64,000 nt of DNA from Edaphosphingomonas laterariae (GTDB lineage Bacteria; Pseudomonadota; Alphaproteobacteria; Sphingomonadales; Sphingomonadaceae), in the NCBI RefSeq assembly GCF_900188165.1, contig NZ_FZOS01000001.1:248001-312000 (forward strand). The letters are read 5' to 3'. The translations under genes and the position numbers were made by a program. The notes below the pieces were generated by a model, which saw only the letters and a list, made by a program, of their open reading frames with translations, did no database searches and was not told the DNA's origin. Shown here in pieces: positions 44,782 through 54,874 of the stretch. Within the stretch, counting starts at the first letter, position 1; each line of letters starts with the position of its first letter.

Positions 44782-44961
44782 ATCTTCCTCCCAGTTGTCC
44801 GCCGGAAACTTCCCGGCAACGATCGCAACGCGTCCGATAGTTAAGTGGTTCCCTGCGCGGAAAATAATCCGAAAAGGGCCACCAACATCGAAATAGCAAC
44901 GCCATGTTGACGCAAGAAATATAATCGAATCTAAACGCATCGGCAATGTGGAGGGGTATTT

Positions 44962-45360
44962 ATGATAATTCCCGCGCTCGATCGCCATGCATCCACTATC
45001 CTCGGCGTGCTTCGGATCGTCACCGGCCTGCTATTCTTGTCCCATGGACTTGTGAAGCTATGGGGCTTTCCTGCGGGCGCCCAGCCCGGCGTTCAGCCCC
45101 TGATGTCGCTCCTCGGCGCGGCCGCCATTCTTGAACTGGTCGGCGGCATTCTCACCATCCTCGGCCTGTTCACCCGGCCGACGGCCTTCCTGCTCTCCGG
45201 CCAGATGGCCGTGGCCTATTTCCTCGTCCACGCCCCGCAGAGCTTCTACCCCGTCCTCAACGGCGGCGAGCCTTCCATCCTGTTCTGCTTCATCTTCCTC
45301 TATCTCGCCGCCGCCGGCGCCGGCGCCTTCAGCATCGACGGAATGAAACGCAGAAGTTGA
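44962..45360 (+). CDS. DoxX family membrane protein
   Basis: 132 residues with four hydrophobic segments: about 13-30 (TILGVLRIVTGLLFLSHG), 46-68, 73-90 and 103-122. The sequence HGLVKLWGFPAG and the GLFTRPTAFLLSGQMAVAYF stretch match DoxX. It is an inner-membrane protein, linked in some bacteria to redox or quinone stress, without a settled activity. GGAGGGGTATTT precedes the ATG. Confidence 0.9.
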   Translation: MIIPALDRHASTILGVLRIVTGLLFLSHGLVKLWGFPAGAQPGVQPLMSLLGAAAILELVGGILTILGLFTRPTAFLLSGQMAVAYFLVHAPQSFYPVLNGGEPSILFCFIFLYLAAAGAGAFSIDGMKRRS

Positions 45361-45542
45361 ACACCACGACCATCGCTACGCCGCGCCATCCGACCGGTGA
45401 AAGCGGCTAGGAGGGGTACCGCGCAACCGGCCGCCACAGGCAGCCCTTCACCGTGGGAACGTCTGAACGCGCCCAAACGCGATTCACGCGGCGGCAGCGG
45501 CGATAGCCACAAGCTCGGGTATCAGTGTGCAACAAGAGCCCA

Positions 45543-45577
45543 GAGCGATATCCGACCCGTTGAATCGGATATCGCTC
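45543..45577 (-). terminator. perfect palindrome after valS
   Basis: GAGCGATATCCGA (45543-45555) and TCGGATATCGCTC (45565-45577) form a 13-bp perfect stem around nine bases, seven bases past the valS stop on the minus strand. No T-run follows (CTGGGCTCTTG), so it may be a Rho-assisted end or an RNA-stability element. Confidence 0.55.
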
Positions 45578-45583
45578 CACGCC

Positions 45584-48253
45584 TCAGCCCAGTCGCTGGA
45601 GCGCGGCGGCCAGTCGTTCAGCCTCGGCTGACCGTTCGGCATGGTCGGCACGCGCCTTGGCCACCGCCTCGGGCTTGGCCTTCTCGGCAAAGCCCGGCGA
45701 GTTCAGCCGCTTGGCGAGCGCATCGCGCTCCTTTTCGGCGCCTGCGATCGCCTTGGCGAGGCGGGCCTTTTCGGCCGCGAGGTCGATCACGCCTTCCAGC
45801 GGCAGGACGAAGGTCGCCTCGTCCACCACCACCTGCGCGGCGCCGCCGGCCGGCGCCGGACCGGCGCTCACCGTGATGCGGGCAAGCCGGGCGATCGCCG
45901 CCGTCTGGCGGTCGAGCCGGGCCAGCGTTTCCGCACCGGCATCGCGCAGATGCGCCACCAGCTTCGCGCCGGGCGGCACGTTGAGTTCGGAGCGCGCGGC
46001 GCGCACCTCGCTCACCAGCCGGATCAGCCAGTCGATCTCCTTCTGCGCAGCCGGATCGATCGCGCGCGCATCCGCCATCGGCCAGTGCGCAAGGATCAGG
46101 TCATAGGGGCGATCACCCAGCGCATGCCACAGCTCTTCGGTGATGAAGGGCATGAACGGGTGGAGCATGACGAGAATCTGGTCGAGCACCCAACCCGCCA
46201 CCTTCCGCGTCTCGTCCGCGCCAGCGCCGGCCTCGGCGAACAGCGGCTTGATCAGTTCGAGATACCAGTCGCAGAAGGTCGCCCAGGTGAACTGGTAGAC
46301 GGTGTTGGCGCTCTCGTCGAAACGCAGGTCGGCCAGCGCGATATCCAGCGCCTGCACCGTCTTCACGGTTTCCGCGATGATCCAGCGGTTGACGGCAAGC
46401 TCAGCCGCCGGCGGCTCGATCTGCGCCGATGCGCCGATGCCGTTCGACTGGCAGAAGCGTGCGGCGTTCCACAGCTTGGTCGCGAAGTTGCGATAGCCTT
46501 CGACCCGCTTTTCATCGAGCTTGATGTCGCGGCCCTGGCTTTCCATCGCCGCCAGCGTGAAGCGCAGCGCATCCGCGCCGAACTTGTCGATCAGGCCCAG
46601 CGGATCGACCGTATTGCCCTTGGACTTGGACATCTTCTGCCCCTGGGCATCGCGGACGAGGCCATGGAGGTAGAGCGTCTTCCACGGCACTTCCTTCATG
46701 AAGTGCAGGCCCTGCATCGCCATGCGGGCATCCCAGAAGAACAGGATGTCGAAGCCCGAAATCAGCACATCGTTCGGATAATGCTTGGCGAGCTTGTCGG
46801 TCTGGTCCGGCCAGCCGAGCGTGCCGAACGGCCACAAAGCGGACGAGAACCAGGTGTCGAGCACGTCGCTGTCGCGCGTGATCGCCTTGTTGCCGGCCAG
46901 CGCCTGCGCCGCCGCCTCATCCTCGGCGACATAGACCTGGCCTTCGGCATCATACCAGGCCGGTATCTGATGGCCCCACCAGAGCTGGCGCGAGACGCAC
47001 CACGGCTGGATATTTTCCAGCCAGTTGAACCACGTCTTCTTCCACGTTTCCGGCACGACGCGGATATCGCCATCGCGCACCGCCGCGATCGCGGGCTTCG
47101 CCAGCGTCTCGGCATCGACATACCATTGGTCGGTCAGCCAGGGTTCGATCACCACGCCCGAACGATCACCATAAGGCGTCTGGATGGTGCGCGGCTCGGC
47201 CTCATGCTCATTGCCGTCCTTGTCGACATGCGCGATCAGCACGCCCGCCGCCTTCAGCTGCTCCACCACCAGCTTGCGCGCGTCGAAGCGGTCGAGGCCC
47301 AGGAACTCGGCCGGGATCAGCCCGTCCGCCGTCTGCACCACTTTCGCGTCGGCATCGAGCATGTTGAGCATGTCGGCGGGACGGAAACCCGCGCGCTTGC
47401 CCACCTCGAAATCGTTGAAGTCGTGCCCCGGCGTGATTTTCACCGCGCCCGATCCCAGCTCCGGGTCGGCGTGGGTGTCGGCAACGATAGGGATCAGGCG
47501 GCCGGTGATCGGCAGGCGCACCTTCTGGCCGATCAGCGCGATATAGCGCTCGTCCTCGGGGTTCACCGCGACGGCCATGTCGGCCAGCATGGTTTCCGGC
47601 CGGGTGGTCGCCACCTCGATCACGCCCGATCCGTCCGCCAGCGGATAAGCGAAGTGCCAGAACTTGCCGGCGATTTCCTTGGTTTCGACCTCAAGGTCCG
47701 AGATCGCGGTCTTGAGGCCCGGATCCCAGTTCACCAGACGCTTGTCGCGATAGAGCAGACCCTGGTTGTAGAGATCAACGAACACCTTGAGGACCGCCTT
47801 CGAAAAGCCCTCGTCCATCGTGAAGCGTTCGTTCGCCCAGTCGCACGATGCGCCCAGCCGACGGAGCTGGCCGGTGATCGTGCCGCCGCTTTCGGCCTTC
47901 CACTCCCACACCTTCGCCACGAAATCCTCGCGGCTGTAATCGGTGCGTTTCTCGCCCTTGGCGTTCATCTGCCGCTCGACCACCATCTGCGTGGCGATGC
48001 CGGCATGATCGGTGCCGACCACCCACAGCGCATCCTTGCCTTGCAACCGCGCGTGGCGGATCAGGATGTCCTGCAGCGTGTTGTCCAGCGCATGGCCGAT
48101 ATGCAGGCTGCCCGTCACATTGGGCGGCGGGATGACGATCGTATAGGGTTGCGCGTCCGGCCGTTCGGGGCGGAAGCGGCCTTCCGTTTCCCAATGGGCA
48201 TACCAGCGGGCCTCGATGGCGGCGGGGTCGAAGGTCTTGGCGAGTTCGGTCAT
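45584..48253 (-). CDS. valS: valyl-tRNA synthetase
   Basis: 889 residues, class I synthetase. The HIGH motif is in [16 protein letters not shown], the KMSKS motif in [13 protein letters not shown], and a C-terminal coiled coil from about 825 ([20 protein letters not shown]). The editing domain is the large insertion between about 200 and 400. It charges tRNA(Val) in the cytoplasm. No Shine-Dalgarno is visible; TAAAGC ends eight bases before the ATG, suggesting a leaderless message. A long antisense open frame (45641-49132) is a codon-bias shadow. Confidence 0.98.
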   Translation of the reverse strand: MTELAKTFDPAAIEARWYAHWETEGRFRPERPDAQPYTIVIPPPNVTGSLHIGHALDNTLQDILIRHARLQGKDALWVVGTDHAGIATQMVVERQMNAKGEKRTDYSREDFVAKVWEWKAESGGTITGQLRRLGASCDWANERFTMDEGFSKAVLKVFVDLYNQGLLYRDKRLVNWDPGLKTAISDLEVETKEIAGKFWHFAYPLADGSGVIEVATTRPETMLADMAVAVNPEDERYIALIGQKVRLPITGRLIPIVADTHADPELGSGAVKITPGHDFNDFEVGKRAGFRPADMLNMLDADAKVVQTADGLIPAEFLGLDRFDARKLVVEQLKAAGVLIAHVDKDGNEHEAEPRTIQTPYGDRSGVVIEPWLTDQWYVDAETLAKPAIAAVRDGDIRVVPETWKKTWFNWLENIQPWCVSRQLWWGHQIPAWYDAEGQVYVAEDEAAAQALAGNKAITRDSDVLDTWFSSALWPFGTLGWPDQTDKLAKHYPNDVLISGFDILFFWDARMAMQGLHFMKEVPWKTLYLHGLVRDAQGQKMSKSKGNTVDPLGLIDKFGADALRFTLAAMESQGRDIKLDEKRVEGYRNFATKLWNAARFCQSNGIGASAQIEPPAAELAVNRWIIAETVKTVQALDIALADLRFDESANTVYQFTWATFCDWYLELIKPLFAEAGAGADETRKVAGWVLDQILVMLHPFMPFITEELWHALGDRPYDLILAHWPMADARAIDPAAQKEIDWLIRLVSEVRAARSELNVPPGAKLVAHLRDAGAETLARLDRQTAAIARLARITVSAGPAPAGGAAQVVVDEATFVLPLEGVIDLAAEKARLAKAIAGAEKERDALAKRLNSPGFAEKAKPEAVAKARADHAERSAEAERLAAALQRLG

Positions 48254-48325
48254 GGCCGGGGCTTTAGCCGGGCCGGACGCGACAAGAAACCCGTTCCTTC
48301 AACCCCGGCCTGCCGGGTTACGCGA

Positions 48326-50377
48326 TTATTGCGCCTTCGCTGTCCACTTCGTCATCCAGCCCAGCGTTTCGGCATACCATTGCAGGCTGTTCTTGGGCTT
48401 GAGGATCCAGTGATTCTCGTCCGGGAACATCACCAGCCGCGACGGGATTTCGCGGCGCTGGAGCGCGGTGAAGGCAGCCAGCCCCTGCGTATAGGGGATA
48501 CGGAAATCCTTCTCGCCGTGGATCACCAGCATCGGCGTCTTCCAAGCCGTCACATGGTTCACCGGGTTCCATTTCTCGAACTCGGCCGGATTCTCGAAAT
48601 AGGGGCCACCATGCTCCCATTCGTCGAACCACAATTCCTCGGTCTCATAGGCCATGGCACGCGCATCGAACACGCCGGCATGGGTGACGAGGCACTTGAA
48701 CCCGTCCGGCCACTGGCCGGCGATCCAGTTCATCATATAGCCGCCATAGGAACCACCGAGCGCGCAGCCATTGGCCGTGTCGATCCACGGGAATTTGGCC
48801 TGAACGGCGACGACGCCCTTCTTCAGGTCTTCCAGCGGCTTGCCGCCCCAATCCTTGTTGATGCTGTCGGTGAACGCCTGGCCGTAGCCGGTCGAACCAT
48901 GGAAATCGACGAACACCGCGCCAAAGCCCGCCGATGCCACCACCGCCGGGTTCCAGCGATAGGACCAGGCATTGCCCAGCGTCGATTGCGGCCCGCCATG
49001 GACGATATAAGCGAGCGGCACCTTCGCGCCCTTCGCCAGCCCTGCAGGCTTCACGGCATAGGCCCACACGGTATCGCCATTGGCCCCGGCAAAGCTGAAC
49101 CGGGTGGCTTCCGGCATATCGACGCCGGCTAGCCTGGCGGCGTTGACGGCCGTCAGCTTAGTCGACTTGCCATATTCGTCCATCGCGAACAGGTCCGTCG
49201 GCGCGGTCACGCTGTCGAGCGCATAGACCACGCCATTGCCATTGATCGCGACACCGGCGACCGATCCGTCGCCGGTCAGCCGGCGCACCTTGCCGCCGGC
49301 GAGGTCGATCTGGAAGATCGGTTTGTCGAAATGGTCGCGCGCGGTGACGAACAGGCTGGCCGAATTGGGCGCCCAGGCGATCGATTCGACCGAACGGTCC
49401 CACCCCTCGGTCAGCACCGTCACCTTGCCAGTCGCGATTTCGCGCAGGTGGACAACCATCCGATCGGCCTCATAGCCGGCCCGCGCCATCGCCGCCCAGG
49501 CCAGCCATTTGCCGTCGGGCGAAACGGCGGGAAGATTGTCGGTGCCCTTATTGCCCGCCGTCAGGTTGGTGGGTTTGGTCGATCCGTCCGCAGGCACGCT
49601 GAAAATGTCGAGATTGGTCGACAGCGATTCGATGCGGCCAGCTTCGCGCAGCGCGAAATAGACGGTCTTGCCGTCGGGCGCCCAGGCCACCTCCTCAGCC
49701 CCGCCATATGGCTTGGACGGGCTGTCGCCGACAAGGCCGCCCATCAGCGATACGCCATCGCCCGTGGCCTTGCCATTGGCCAACGGCAGCACGAACAATT
49801 GCGCCCGCGTGCCATCGGCCCATGTATCCCAATGACGCACGAAAAGCTGGTCATAGGTGCGGCCCGACCCGGCATTCGCATCCTTCTTGGCCATCGCCGG
49901 TTCAAGCGAGGGCGCGCCTGGCAGCTTGTCGGCCCACACCAGCAGGCTGCTGCCCGTGGGCGAAAGCTGGAACCCGGAAATCCCCCGGTCGCCGCTCGTC
50001 ACCTGTTCGGGCGCGGCCGCCCCCGGCGCCAGCCGCCACACCTCGCTCGCGCCCGACTTGTCGGACATGAACCAGAGCGAGCCATCGGCGGCGAAGGCCG
50101 GCGCGCTCTCGTTCACCGCCGGATCGGCCAGCAACCGTTCGGGCTGCGCCTTCTTCGCCTTCAGGTCGATCCGCCACAGGTCCGTCCGGCCCTTATTGGC
50201 GGCAAGGTCGGTCTCGCGCTGCTGCCACACCGCCCAGCGGCCGTCAGGCGAAACCACCGGATCGGACAGGCGCGAAAGACCCACCAGATCCTGCGCGGTG
50301 AGCGGACGGGCGGCGGCGGGAGTGGCGGCCACGGCGAAGGCGAGCGCGGCAAGGCTCGCAGCAGAGAGCTTCTTCAT
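48326..50377 (-). CDS. S9-family peptidase (prolyl oligopeptidase / acylaminoacyl-peptidase-like), secreted
   Basis: 683 residues from MKKLSAASLAALAFAVAATP, with a signal peptide cut near PAAARP. The N-terminal half has beta-propeller-like WD40/PD40 repeats (RWAVWQQRETD and DGKWLAWAAMARAG). The C-terminal hydrolase carries the nucleophile in GGSYGGYMMNWI, with later Asp and His in HGEKDFRIPYTQG and DENHWILKP. It cuts short peptides, probably in the periplasm. The start at 50377 is chosen because it gives the signal peptide. Confidence 0.93.
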   Translation of the reverse strand: MKKLSAASLAALAFAVAATPAAARPLTAQDLVGLSRLSDPVVSPDGRWAVWQQRETDLAANKGRTDLWRIDLKAKKAQPERLLADPAVNESAPAFAADGSLWFMSDKSGASEVWRLAPGAAAPEQVTSGDRGISGFQLSPTGSSLLVWADKLPGAPSLEPAMAKKDANAGSGRTYDQLFVRHWDTWADGTRAQLFVLPLANGKATGDGVSLMGGLVGDSPSKPYGGAEEVAWAPDGKTVYFALREAGRIESLSTNLDIFSVPADGSTKPTNLTAGNKGTDNLPAVSPDGKWLAWAAMARAGYEADRMVVHLREIATGKVTVLTEGWDRSVESIAWAPNSASLFVTARDHFDKPIFQIDLAGGKVRRLTGDGSVAGVAINGNGVVYALDSVTAPTDLFAMDEYGKSTKLTAVNAARLAGVDMPEATRFSFAGANGDTVWAYAVKPAGLAKGAKVPLAYIVHGGPQSTLGNAWSYRWNPAVVASAGFGAVFVDFHGSTGYGQAFTDSINKDWGGKPLEDLKKGVVAVQAKFPWIDTANGCALGGSYGGYMMNWIAGQWPDGFKCLVTHAGVFDARAMAYETEELWFDEWEHGGPYFENPAEFEKWNPVNHVTAWKTPMLVIHGEKDFRIPYTQGLAAFTALQRREIPSRLVMFPDENHWILKPKNSLQWYAETLGWMTKWTAKAQ

Positions 50378-50436
50378 GGGTGCCGGGAATAGGGCAGAAC
50401 GGCCGGACCGGGCAATGGGGCCGTTTGCCCCCCCTC

Positions 50437-50883
50437 TCACGCCTCCGCCGGCACCCATTTCACGATATGCGTCGCCGCGAGCACCGCATCACCCGCCTCG
50501 TTGACGATCGAAACCGCGCTCGTCATCCGCCCGCGCGCGACGTCCACAGCTTCCACCGCATAACGCACCGTGATCGTCTCACCGATCCGCACCGGCCGCA
50601 GGAACCGCACCCGATCGAAACCCAGCGCCAGCGGCACAAAAGCGTCCGATCCGTTCAGGCACGCCTCGCACATCAGGGTCGACGTGCGCGACGTATAGCC
50701 GAGCAGCAACAGCCCATGCGCGATCCGCCCGCCGAAAGGCGTGCGCCGCATATAGGCTTCGTCGATATGGTTGCGCGCGAAATCGCCACTGATCCCGGCG
50801 AACAGCGATACGTCGCTCTCCGTCACGGTCTTGGCGAACGTCGTCGCCCGCCCGATTTCGATCGCTTCCAGAAAGTCCCGCAT
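50437..50883 (-). CDS. MaoC-like dehydratase / hot-dog domain protein
   Basis: 148 residues. The hydratase-type motif SLFAGISGDFARNHIDEAYM, followed by TPFGGRIAHGLLLLGYTSR, matches MaoC/hot-dog enzymes, with Asp and His placed as in (R)-specific enoyl-CoA hydratases. The final part (ITVRYAVEAVDVARGRMTS) is a typical hot-dog sheet. Substrate unknown, probably an acyl-CoA. AGAGAGAAGGA precedes the ATG. It lies just upstream of the S9 peptidase gene, on the same strand. Confidence 0.87.
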   Translation of the reverse strand: MRDFLEAIEIGRATTFAKTVTESDVSLFAGISGDFARNHIDEAYMRRTPFGGRIAHGLLLLGYTSRTSTLMCEACLNGSDAFVPLALGFDRVRFLRPVRIGETITVRYAVEAVDVARGRMTSAVSIVNEAGDAVLAATHIVKWVPAEA

Positions 50884-50915
50884 TCCTTCTCTCTTGCCCC
50901 CTTTGACAAGCGATG

Positions 50916-50944
50916 CCCATCGGGAGGACGCCCCTCCCGATGGG
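50916..50944 (-). terminator. stem-loop after the PEP-CTERM phosphatase gene
   Basis: CCCATCGGGAGG (50916-50927) and CCTCCCGATGGG (50933-50944) form a perfect 12-bp stem 16 bases past the gene's stop. The tail is not T-rich. Confidence 0.55.
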
Positions 50945-50959
50945 GTTTCGGCTATGTTC

Positions 50960-51748
50960 TTATGCCAGTTTCACGCGGCGGCGCTGGGCCTGCGCGGTGC
51001 GCATGGCCGTGCCGATCGCGCCGAAGCCGATCAGCATCATCGCCCAGGCCGCCGGCTCGGGAACCGCGGCCGGAACCGGCAGTTCCGTGCCCTGCCAGTC
51101 CGTCACATAAGGCTGGTCGTTGATGATCTCGAGCTTGATGATGCCGGTATTGTGCATCCCGTGCGAGAAGGAGAAGCCTGGGCTCACATTCTGCGCGAAA
51201 TAGGGCATGACGAAACCGATCGCGGCGCCATGGCCCACGATCGCGACCACGCCATCGTCATCCTTGTGGGCGTTGATGATGTCCTGCCACGCCGGCACGA
51301 CGCGGGCGACCATGTCGTCGAGTGATTCGGCATTGGGCAGATCCGCCTTGGCGGCGGTGTCGCCAGCAGCCCAGCGGCCGATGATGCTGTAATAGTCCAC
51401 CGTCGCGCCGTTGCCGACGTCGCCGACATACCATTCGTTGGTGCGGGCATCCGCCGTCGGTGTCAGGCCGAAATGAGCCGCCGTCGGCGCGATCGTCTGC
51501 GCGGTCCGCTGGTAAGCGCTGGTGTAGATCGTGCGGATGTCATAGCCGGCCAGCTCATCGGCCAGATCAAGCGCCTGCTGCTGCCCCAGTTCGGTGAGCG
51601 GCGGATTGAGCATTTCCTCAAGCGTTGTCGCGGTGCCGGCATTCGCCGTGCTTTCCGCGTGGCGGATGAATAGGAAGCTGGCCGCATTGGCGGCAGCGCC
51701 CTGCGCCGCCGCGATCAAAAGCGCGGCGATGAGCGTGATTCTCGACAT
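50960..51748 (-). CDS. histidine phosphatase with PEP-CTERM sorting signal
   Basis: 262 residues from MSRITLIAALLIAAAQGAAA, a signal peptide. The mature protein begins with the catalytic motif FLFIRHAESTANAG (RH[GA] type), and later TSAYQRTAQTIAP and VVAIVGHGAAIGFV, completing the phosphoglycerate-mutase-like core. The C-terminus is a PEP-CTERM signal: VPEPAAWAMMLIGFGAIG then a basic end (QAQRRRVKLA). An exosortase (EpsH/XrtA type) should cut at PEP and place it on the surface. Of two nearby ATGs the one at 51748 has a better-spaced GGAGAGG. Function beyond phosphatase fold is unknown. Confidence 0.9.
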   Translation of the reverse strand: MSRITLIAALLIAAAQGAAANAASFLFIRHAESTANAGTATTLEEMLNPPLTELGQQQALDLADELAGYDIRTIYTSAYQRTAQTIAPTAAHFGLTPTADARTNEWYVGDVGNGATVDYYSIIGRWAAGDTAAKADLPNAESLDDMVARVVPAWQDIINAHKDDDGVVAIVGHGAAIGFVMPYFAQNVSPGFSFSHGMHNTGIIKLEIINDQPYVTDWQGTELPVPAAVPEPAAWAMMLIGFGAIGTAMRTAQAQRRRVKLA

Positions 51749-51942
51749 CGACATCCTCTCCGTTTTTCTGGCTTTGGGATGCCATGCGTAAAATATGGTT
51801 AATCCGCCTTCAATAATGATTCCGGTGATACCGCCAGACCGACCGAAACGAGCGCCAAGCTGGCAGATCATTTTCAGCTCGGCATCCGACGCCTTCACAT
51901 TTCGTCTTGGCGATACTTGGCGTCGCGGCGCGCTTTCATCGA

Positions 51943-52602
51943 TCAGGCGATCGCGATCCGGGCTTCGAGCACCGCGAGCCGGGTTTGAAGATCGGCGCGA
52001 GCCGTGTCGGTCGCGACGGTGAGCGCCGACAGCGCAAGGCCATAAGCCACGGCGGTTTCCCAGCGGTCGACGTCGATCCGACCTTCCACCCAATCAAGCG
52101 TGGCGCCGCCGATCAGATAGACGAAATTGGCGGCGAAGGCGTCGACGCTGACGGTCGCGCGGATCAGCCCTTCCTTGTGCAGATCGGCGACGATCGCACG
52201 CCAGAAGGCCGCCCCCGGATCGCTGCCGGGCGGCGTCGGCTCGTCCGGGTCGCTGGCATAGAGCGTGGCGAACAGCGCGCGAAAGAAAGCGGGTTCGGCC
52301 GCCAACTCGGCCCCGAACAGGTGAATGGCGTGGAACATACGCGCAAAGGCGTCAGGCGGATCGCTTGCCGCCAGCCGGTCGATCAGTTCCGCGCGCTGCT
52401 GTTCGTAAAGCGCCACGAACAGCCGGCGCTTCGTGCCGAACAGATTATAGGGCGTGGCTGGGCTGACGCCCGCCGCATCGGCCAGCCGGCGCATCGCCAG
52501 CGGCTCGCGATTGAGCATCGCCCGCGCGGCGGCAAGGATGGCCTGCCGCCGCCGTTCCACCCCCTTGTGCCCCCGCCTCGCCGTCAACACCGCCCCCTGC
52601 AT
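51943..52602 (-). CDS. TetR/AcrR-family transcriptional regulator
   Basis: About 219 residues from MQGAVLTARRGHKGVERRRQ. The helix-turn-helix is MRRLADAAGVSPATPYNLFGTKRRLF (residues 33-58 approximately; key stretch SPATPYNLFGTK). The remaining helices form a ligand-binding domain of unknown specificity. Three in-frame ATGs (52641, 52620, 52602) are possible; I prefer 52602 because a TATAAT lies just before the first one and would place the transcript start after it. It diverges from the LLM-hydrolase-amidohydrolase operon, which it probably represses through the palindrome at 52654. Confidence 0.85.
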   Translation of the reverse strand: MQGAVLTARRGHKGVERRRQAILAAARAMLNREPLAMRRLADAAGVSPATPYNLFGTKRRLFVALYEQQRAELIDRLAASDPPDAFARMFHAIHLFGAELAAEPAFFRALFATLYASDPDEPTPPGSDPGAAFWRAIVADLHKEGLIRATVSVDAFAANFVYLIGGATLDWVEGRIDVDRWETAVAYGLALSALTVATDTARADLQTRLAVLEARIAIA

Positions 52603-52653
52603 CCGCCTGCGCTTCCGCATATCGCGACACGGGCTTGGCATCAAATTATAGCA

Positions 52654-52670
52654 TGATATAAATTGTATCA
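52654..52670. promoter_or_regulatory. palindromic operator between TetR gene and LLM operon
   Basis: TGATATAAATTGTATCA is palindromic at 14 of its 16 paired positions. It lies in an AT-rich stretch that is 30 bases from the likely TetR promoter (a TATAAT on the minus strand near 52645-52650) and 43 bases from the LLM start. The position is classic for a TetR repressor controlling itself and its neighbour; binding is inferred. Confidence 0.6.
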
Positions 52671-52712
52671 CGGCCGCAGAGCCCCCCGGAAAAGAATGCC
52701 AGGAGAGACGCC

Positions 52713-53861
52713 ATGAAGTTTTCGGTCTGCTTCGAAGCCCAGATGGTCGATACGTCGCGCGAATCCGAGCAGCGGACATTTTACGAAGCGGTCGATCAGG
52801 CGCTTTATGCCGAGGAAATGGGCTTCGACGGGGTATGGGCGGTCGAGCATCATGCGCTGACCCAATATGCCCATATGTCGGCGCCGGAGACCTTCCTCGC
52901 CTTCATCGCGGGGCAGACCAAGCGCATCCGCATCGGCCATGGCGTGATCTGCCTGCCGCCGGCGATGAACCATCCGGTAAAAGTGGCCGAACGCGTCGCC
53001 ACGCTGGACATATTGTCGCGCGGGCGCGTCAATTTCGGCGTCGGCAAGGGCGGCACCCAGCAGGAAGCCGGCACCTTCGGCTACGACCTCGCCGAACTGC
53101 AGCCGATGATCGACGAGAGCATGTATCTGATCCCCAGGATCATGGTCGAGGAGGAGATCGAGCATGACGGGAAATATATCAAAATCCCGCGCCGGCCGAT
53201 CCACCCCAAGCCCTATCAGCAGCCGCACCCGCCGATGTACATGGCGTGCACGCGCGATGAATCTCTGATCACCGCCGCATCGCGCGGGCTGGGCGGCATG
53301 GTGCTGGGCTTCAACACGCCCGAGGATACTGCCCGCCAGAACCGCATCTATCGCGATGCCTTCGCCAATCGCGATCCCGCGAAGCAGGTCGGCTATTTCG
53401 CCAATGAATGGCTGTGCGTCGGCTGCCCGACGATCATCAGCGACGATCGCGAAAAGGCGCGGCGGATCGGCCTGCGCGGCCAGCGCTTCTTCGCGCAGGC
53501 GATCCACCATTGGTATGGCGGCGGCGGCAAGCCCGAGATCGACGTGGAGGACGCCTCCTCCGCCGAGCATGAAGATGCGTTCCGGCAGGCCGAGGCGATG
53601 ACCGTCGCCTATCTGAACGAGGCGAAGATCCCCGTCACGCCGGCCGCGACCGACATGTACAATGTCGACCATGCCTATGGCACGCCGCAGGACGCGATCG
53701 CCTATCTGGAACGGCTGGAAGAGGCCGGCGCCGACGAAGTGCTGATGCTGATGCAGATGGGCACCGTGCCGCATGAAGCGATCATGGAAACGATCCGCCA
53801 CATGGGCGAAACGGTGATCCCGCATTTCCGCGCGAAGGAAGCCAAGGTGCAGGCGGCCTGA
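52713..53861 (+). CDS. LLM-class flavin-dependent oxidoreductase
   Basis: 382 residues starting MKFSVCFEAQMVDTSRESEQ. The luciferase-like fold is shown by EEMGFDGVWAVEHHALTQYA, IRIGHGVICLPPAMNHPVKV (cofactor phosphate region) and RVNFGVGKGGTQQE. Members use FMN or F420 for monooxygenation. CAGGAGAGACGCC precedes the ATG. It is the first gene of a three-gene unit with an ester hydrolase and an amidohydrolase, suggesting oxygenation followed by hydrolysis of a ring or side chain (inference). Confidence 0.92.
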   Translation: MKFSVCFEAQMVDTSRESEQRTFYEAVDQALYAEEMGFDGVWAVEHHALTQYAHMSAPETFLAFIAGQTKRIRIGHGVICLPPAMNHPVKVAERVATLDILSRGRVNFGVGKGGTQQEAGTFGYDLAELQPMIDESMYLIPRIMVEEEIEHDGKYIKIPRRPIHPKPYQQPHPPMYMACTRDESLITAASRGLGGMVLGFNTPEDTARQNRIYRDAFANRDPAKQVGYFANEWLCVGCPTIISDDREKARRIGLRGQRFFAQAIHHWYGGGGKPEIDVEDASSAEHEDAFRQAEAMTVAYLNEAKIPVTPAATDMYNVDHAYGTPQDAIAYLERLEEAGADEVLMLMQMGTVPHEAIMETIRHMGETVIPHFRAKEAKVQAA

Positions 53862-53923
53862 AGCCGCCCCGCGCAACCGCTGTCGCGTTGCGCATCACTG
53901 ACGGAAGAAAACAAGGGACAGCC

Positions 53924-54844
53924 ATGCCGCTCAACGCCACATCGTCCGCCATCCTTGCCCATATCAACGCCAGCGCGCCCGACATGAAGGCGATCAGCCC
54001 GATCGAGTTCCGTGCCTATAGCGCCCAGATGGTGCAACCGGCCGACCCGGCCGATCGCATCGTCACGACCGACGCGGATGCCGATGGCGTGCCGGTCCGC
54101 ATCTATCGCCGCGAGGAGGCGGGCGATGCCGAACCGGTGCTCGTCTTCTACCATGGCGGTGGCTACATCGCCTGCGGGATCGAGAGCCATGACCGGCTAT
54201 GCCACCGCCTCGCGCGCCTTGCCGAATGCGCGATCGTCTCGGTCGATTACCGCCTGGCGCCCGAACATGCCTTTCCTGCGGCGGTGGATGACGCGCTGGC
54301 GGCACTGCGCTGGGTGCAGGCCAATGGCACGCGCTATGGGCTCGATACCAGCCGGATCGCGGTGGGTGGCGACAGCGCCGGCGGCACGCTGGCGACGGTT
54401 ACGGCCGCCCGCGCGCGCGATGAAGGCGGGCCGGCGATCGTCCACCAGCTGATGTTCTATCCCGGCGCGGACATGGTGGAGGACACGCCGTCGCGCCGCG
54501 AATTCGCCAAGGGCTATTTCCTCGACGACGATTTTTCCGAACTGTGCATTTCGGCTTATGTGACCAACCCGGCCGATCGCGCGCATCCCTGGGCATCGCC
54601 GATCCGCGCGAAGGATCTCACCCGCCTGCCCCCGGCAACCATCATCACCGCCGAATGCGACCCTTTGCGCGACGAAGGCCGCAACTATGCCGAAACCCTG
54701 CGTGCGGCGGGCGTTGCCACGGACTACACTGACTATGCCGGCGTCTTCCACGGTTTCGTCAGCATGTTCGGTCTGGTCACCGAAGCCGATCAGGCCGTCG
54801 CGCAGGCGGCCGCCGCGCTGAAGAAAGCGTTCGGCACGACATAA
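53924..54844 (+). CDS. alpha/beta-hydrolase, hormone-sensitive-lipase (esterase IV) family
   Basis: 306 residues from MPLNATSSAILAHINASAPD. The oxyanion motif is FYHGGGYIACG, the nucleophile is in GGDSAGGTLATV, and the Asp and His are in AECDPLRDEGRNY and GVFHGFVSMF. No signal peptide. It hydrolyses esters or lactones of unknown identity. AAGGGACAGCC fixes the start at 53924. It lies 62 bases after the LLM gene and 30 before the amidohydrolase. Confidence 0.93.
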   Translation: MPLNATSSAILAHINASAPDMKAISPIEFRAYSAQMVQPADPADRIVTTDADADGVPVRIYRREEAGDAEPVLVFYHGGGYIACGIESHDRLCHRLARLAECAIVSVDYRLAPEHAFPAAVDDALAALRWVQANGTRYGLDTSRIAVGGDSAGGTLATVTAARARDEGGPAIVHQLMFYPGADMVEDTPSRREFAKGYFLDDDFSELCISAYVTNPADRAHPWASPIRAKDLTRLPPATIITAECDPLRDEGRNYAETLRAAGVATDYTDYAGVFHGFVSMFGLVTEADQAVAQAAAALKKAFGTT

Positions 54845-54874
54845 GCAAACGACAAAAGCATCAGGAGTGGCGCC

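Noticed and set aside
44907-44925. TTGACG and TATAAT before doxX as a promoter
   Set aside because: Only seven bases separate the two boxes, too few for a sigma-70 promoter.
45397-45876. Possible small gene between doxX and valS
   Set aside because: It runs into valS antisense, contains the valS palindrome and has no motif.
45641-49132. 1163-codon open frame on the plus strand opposite valS and the S9 peptidase
   Set aside because: It is antisense to two certain genes, rich in Arg/His as expected from reading GC-biased codons backwards, and has no domain.
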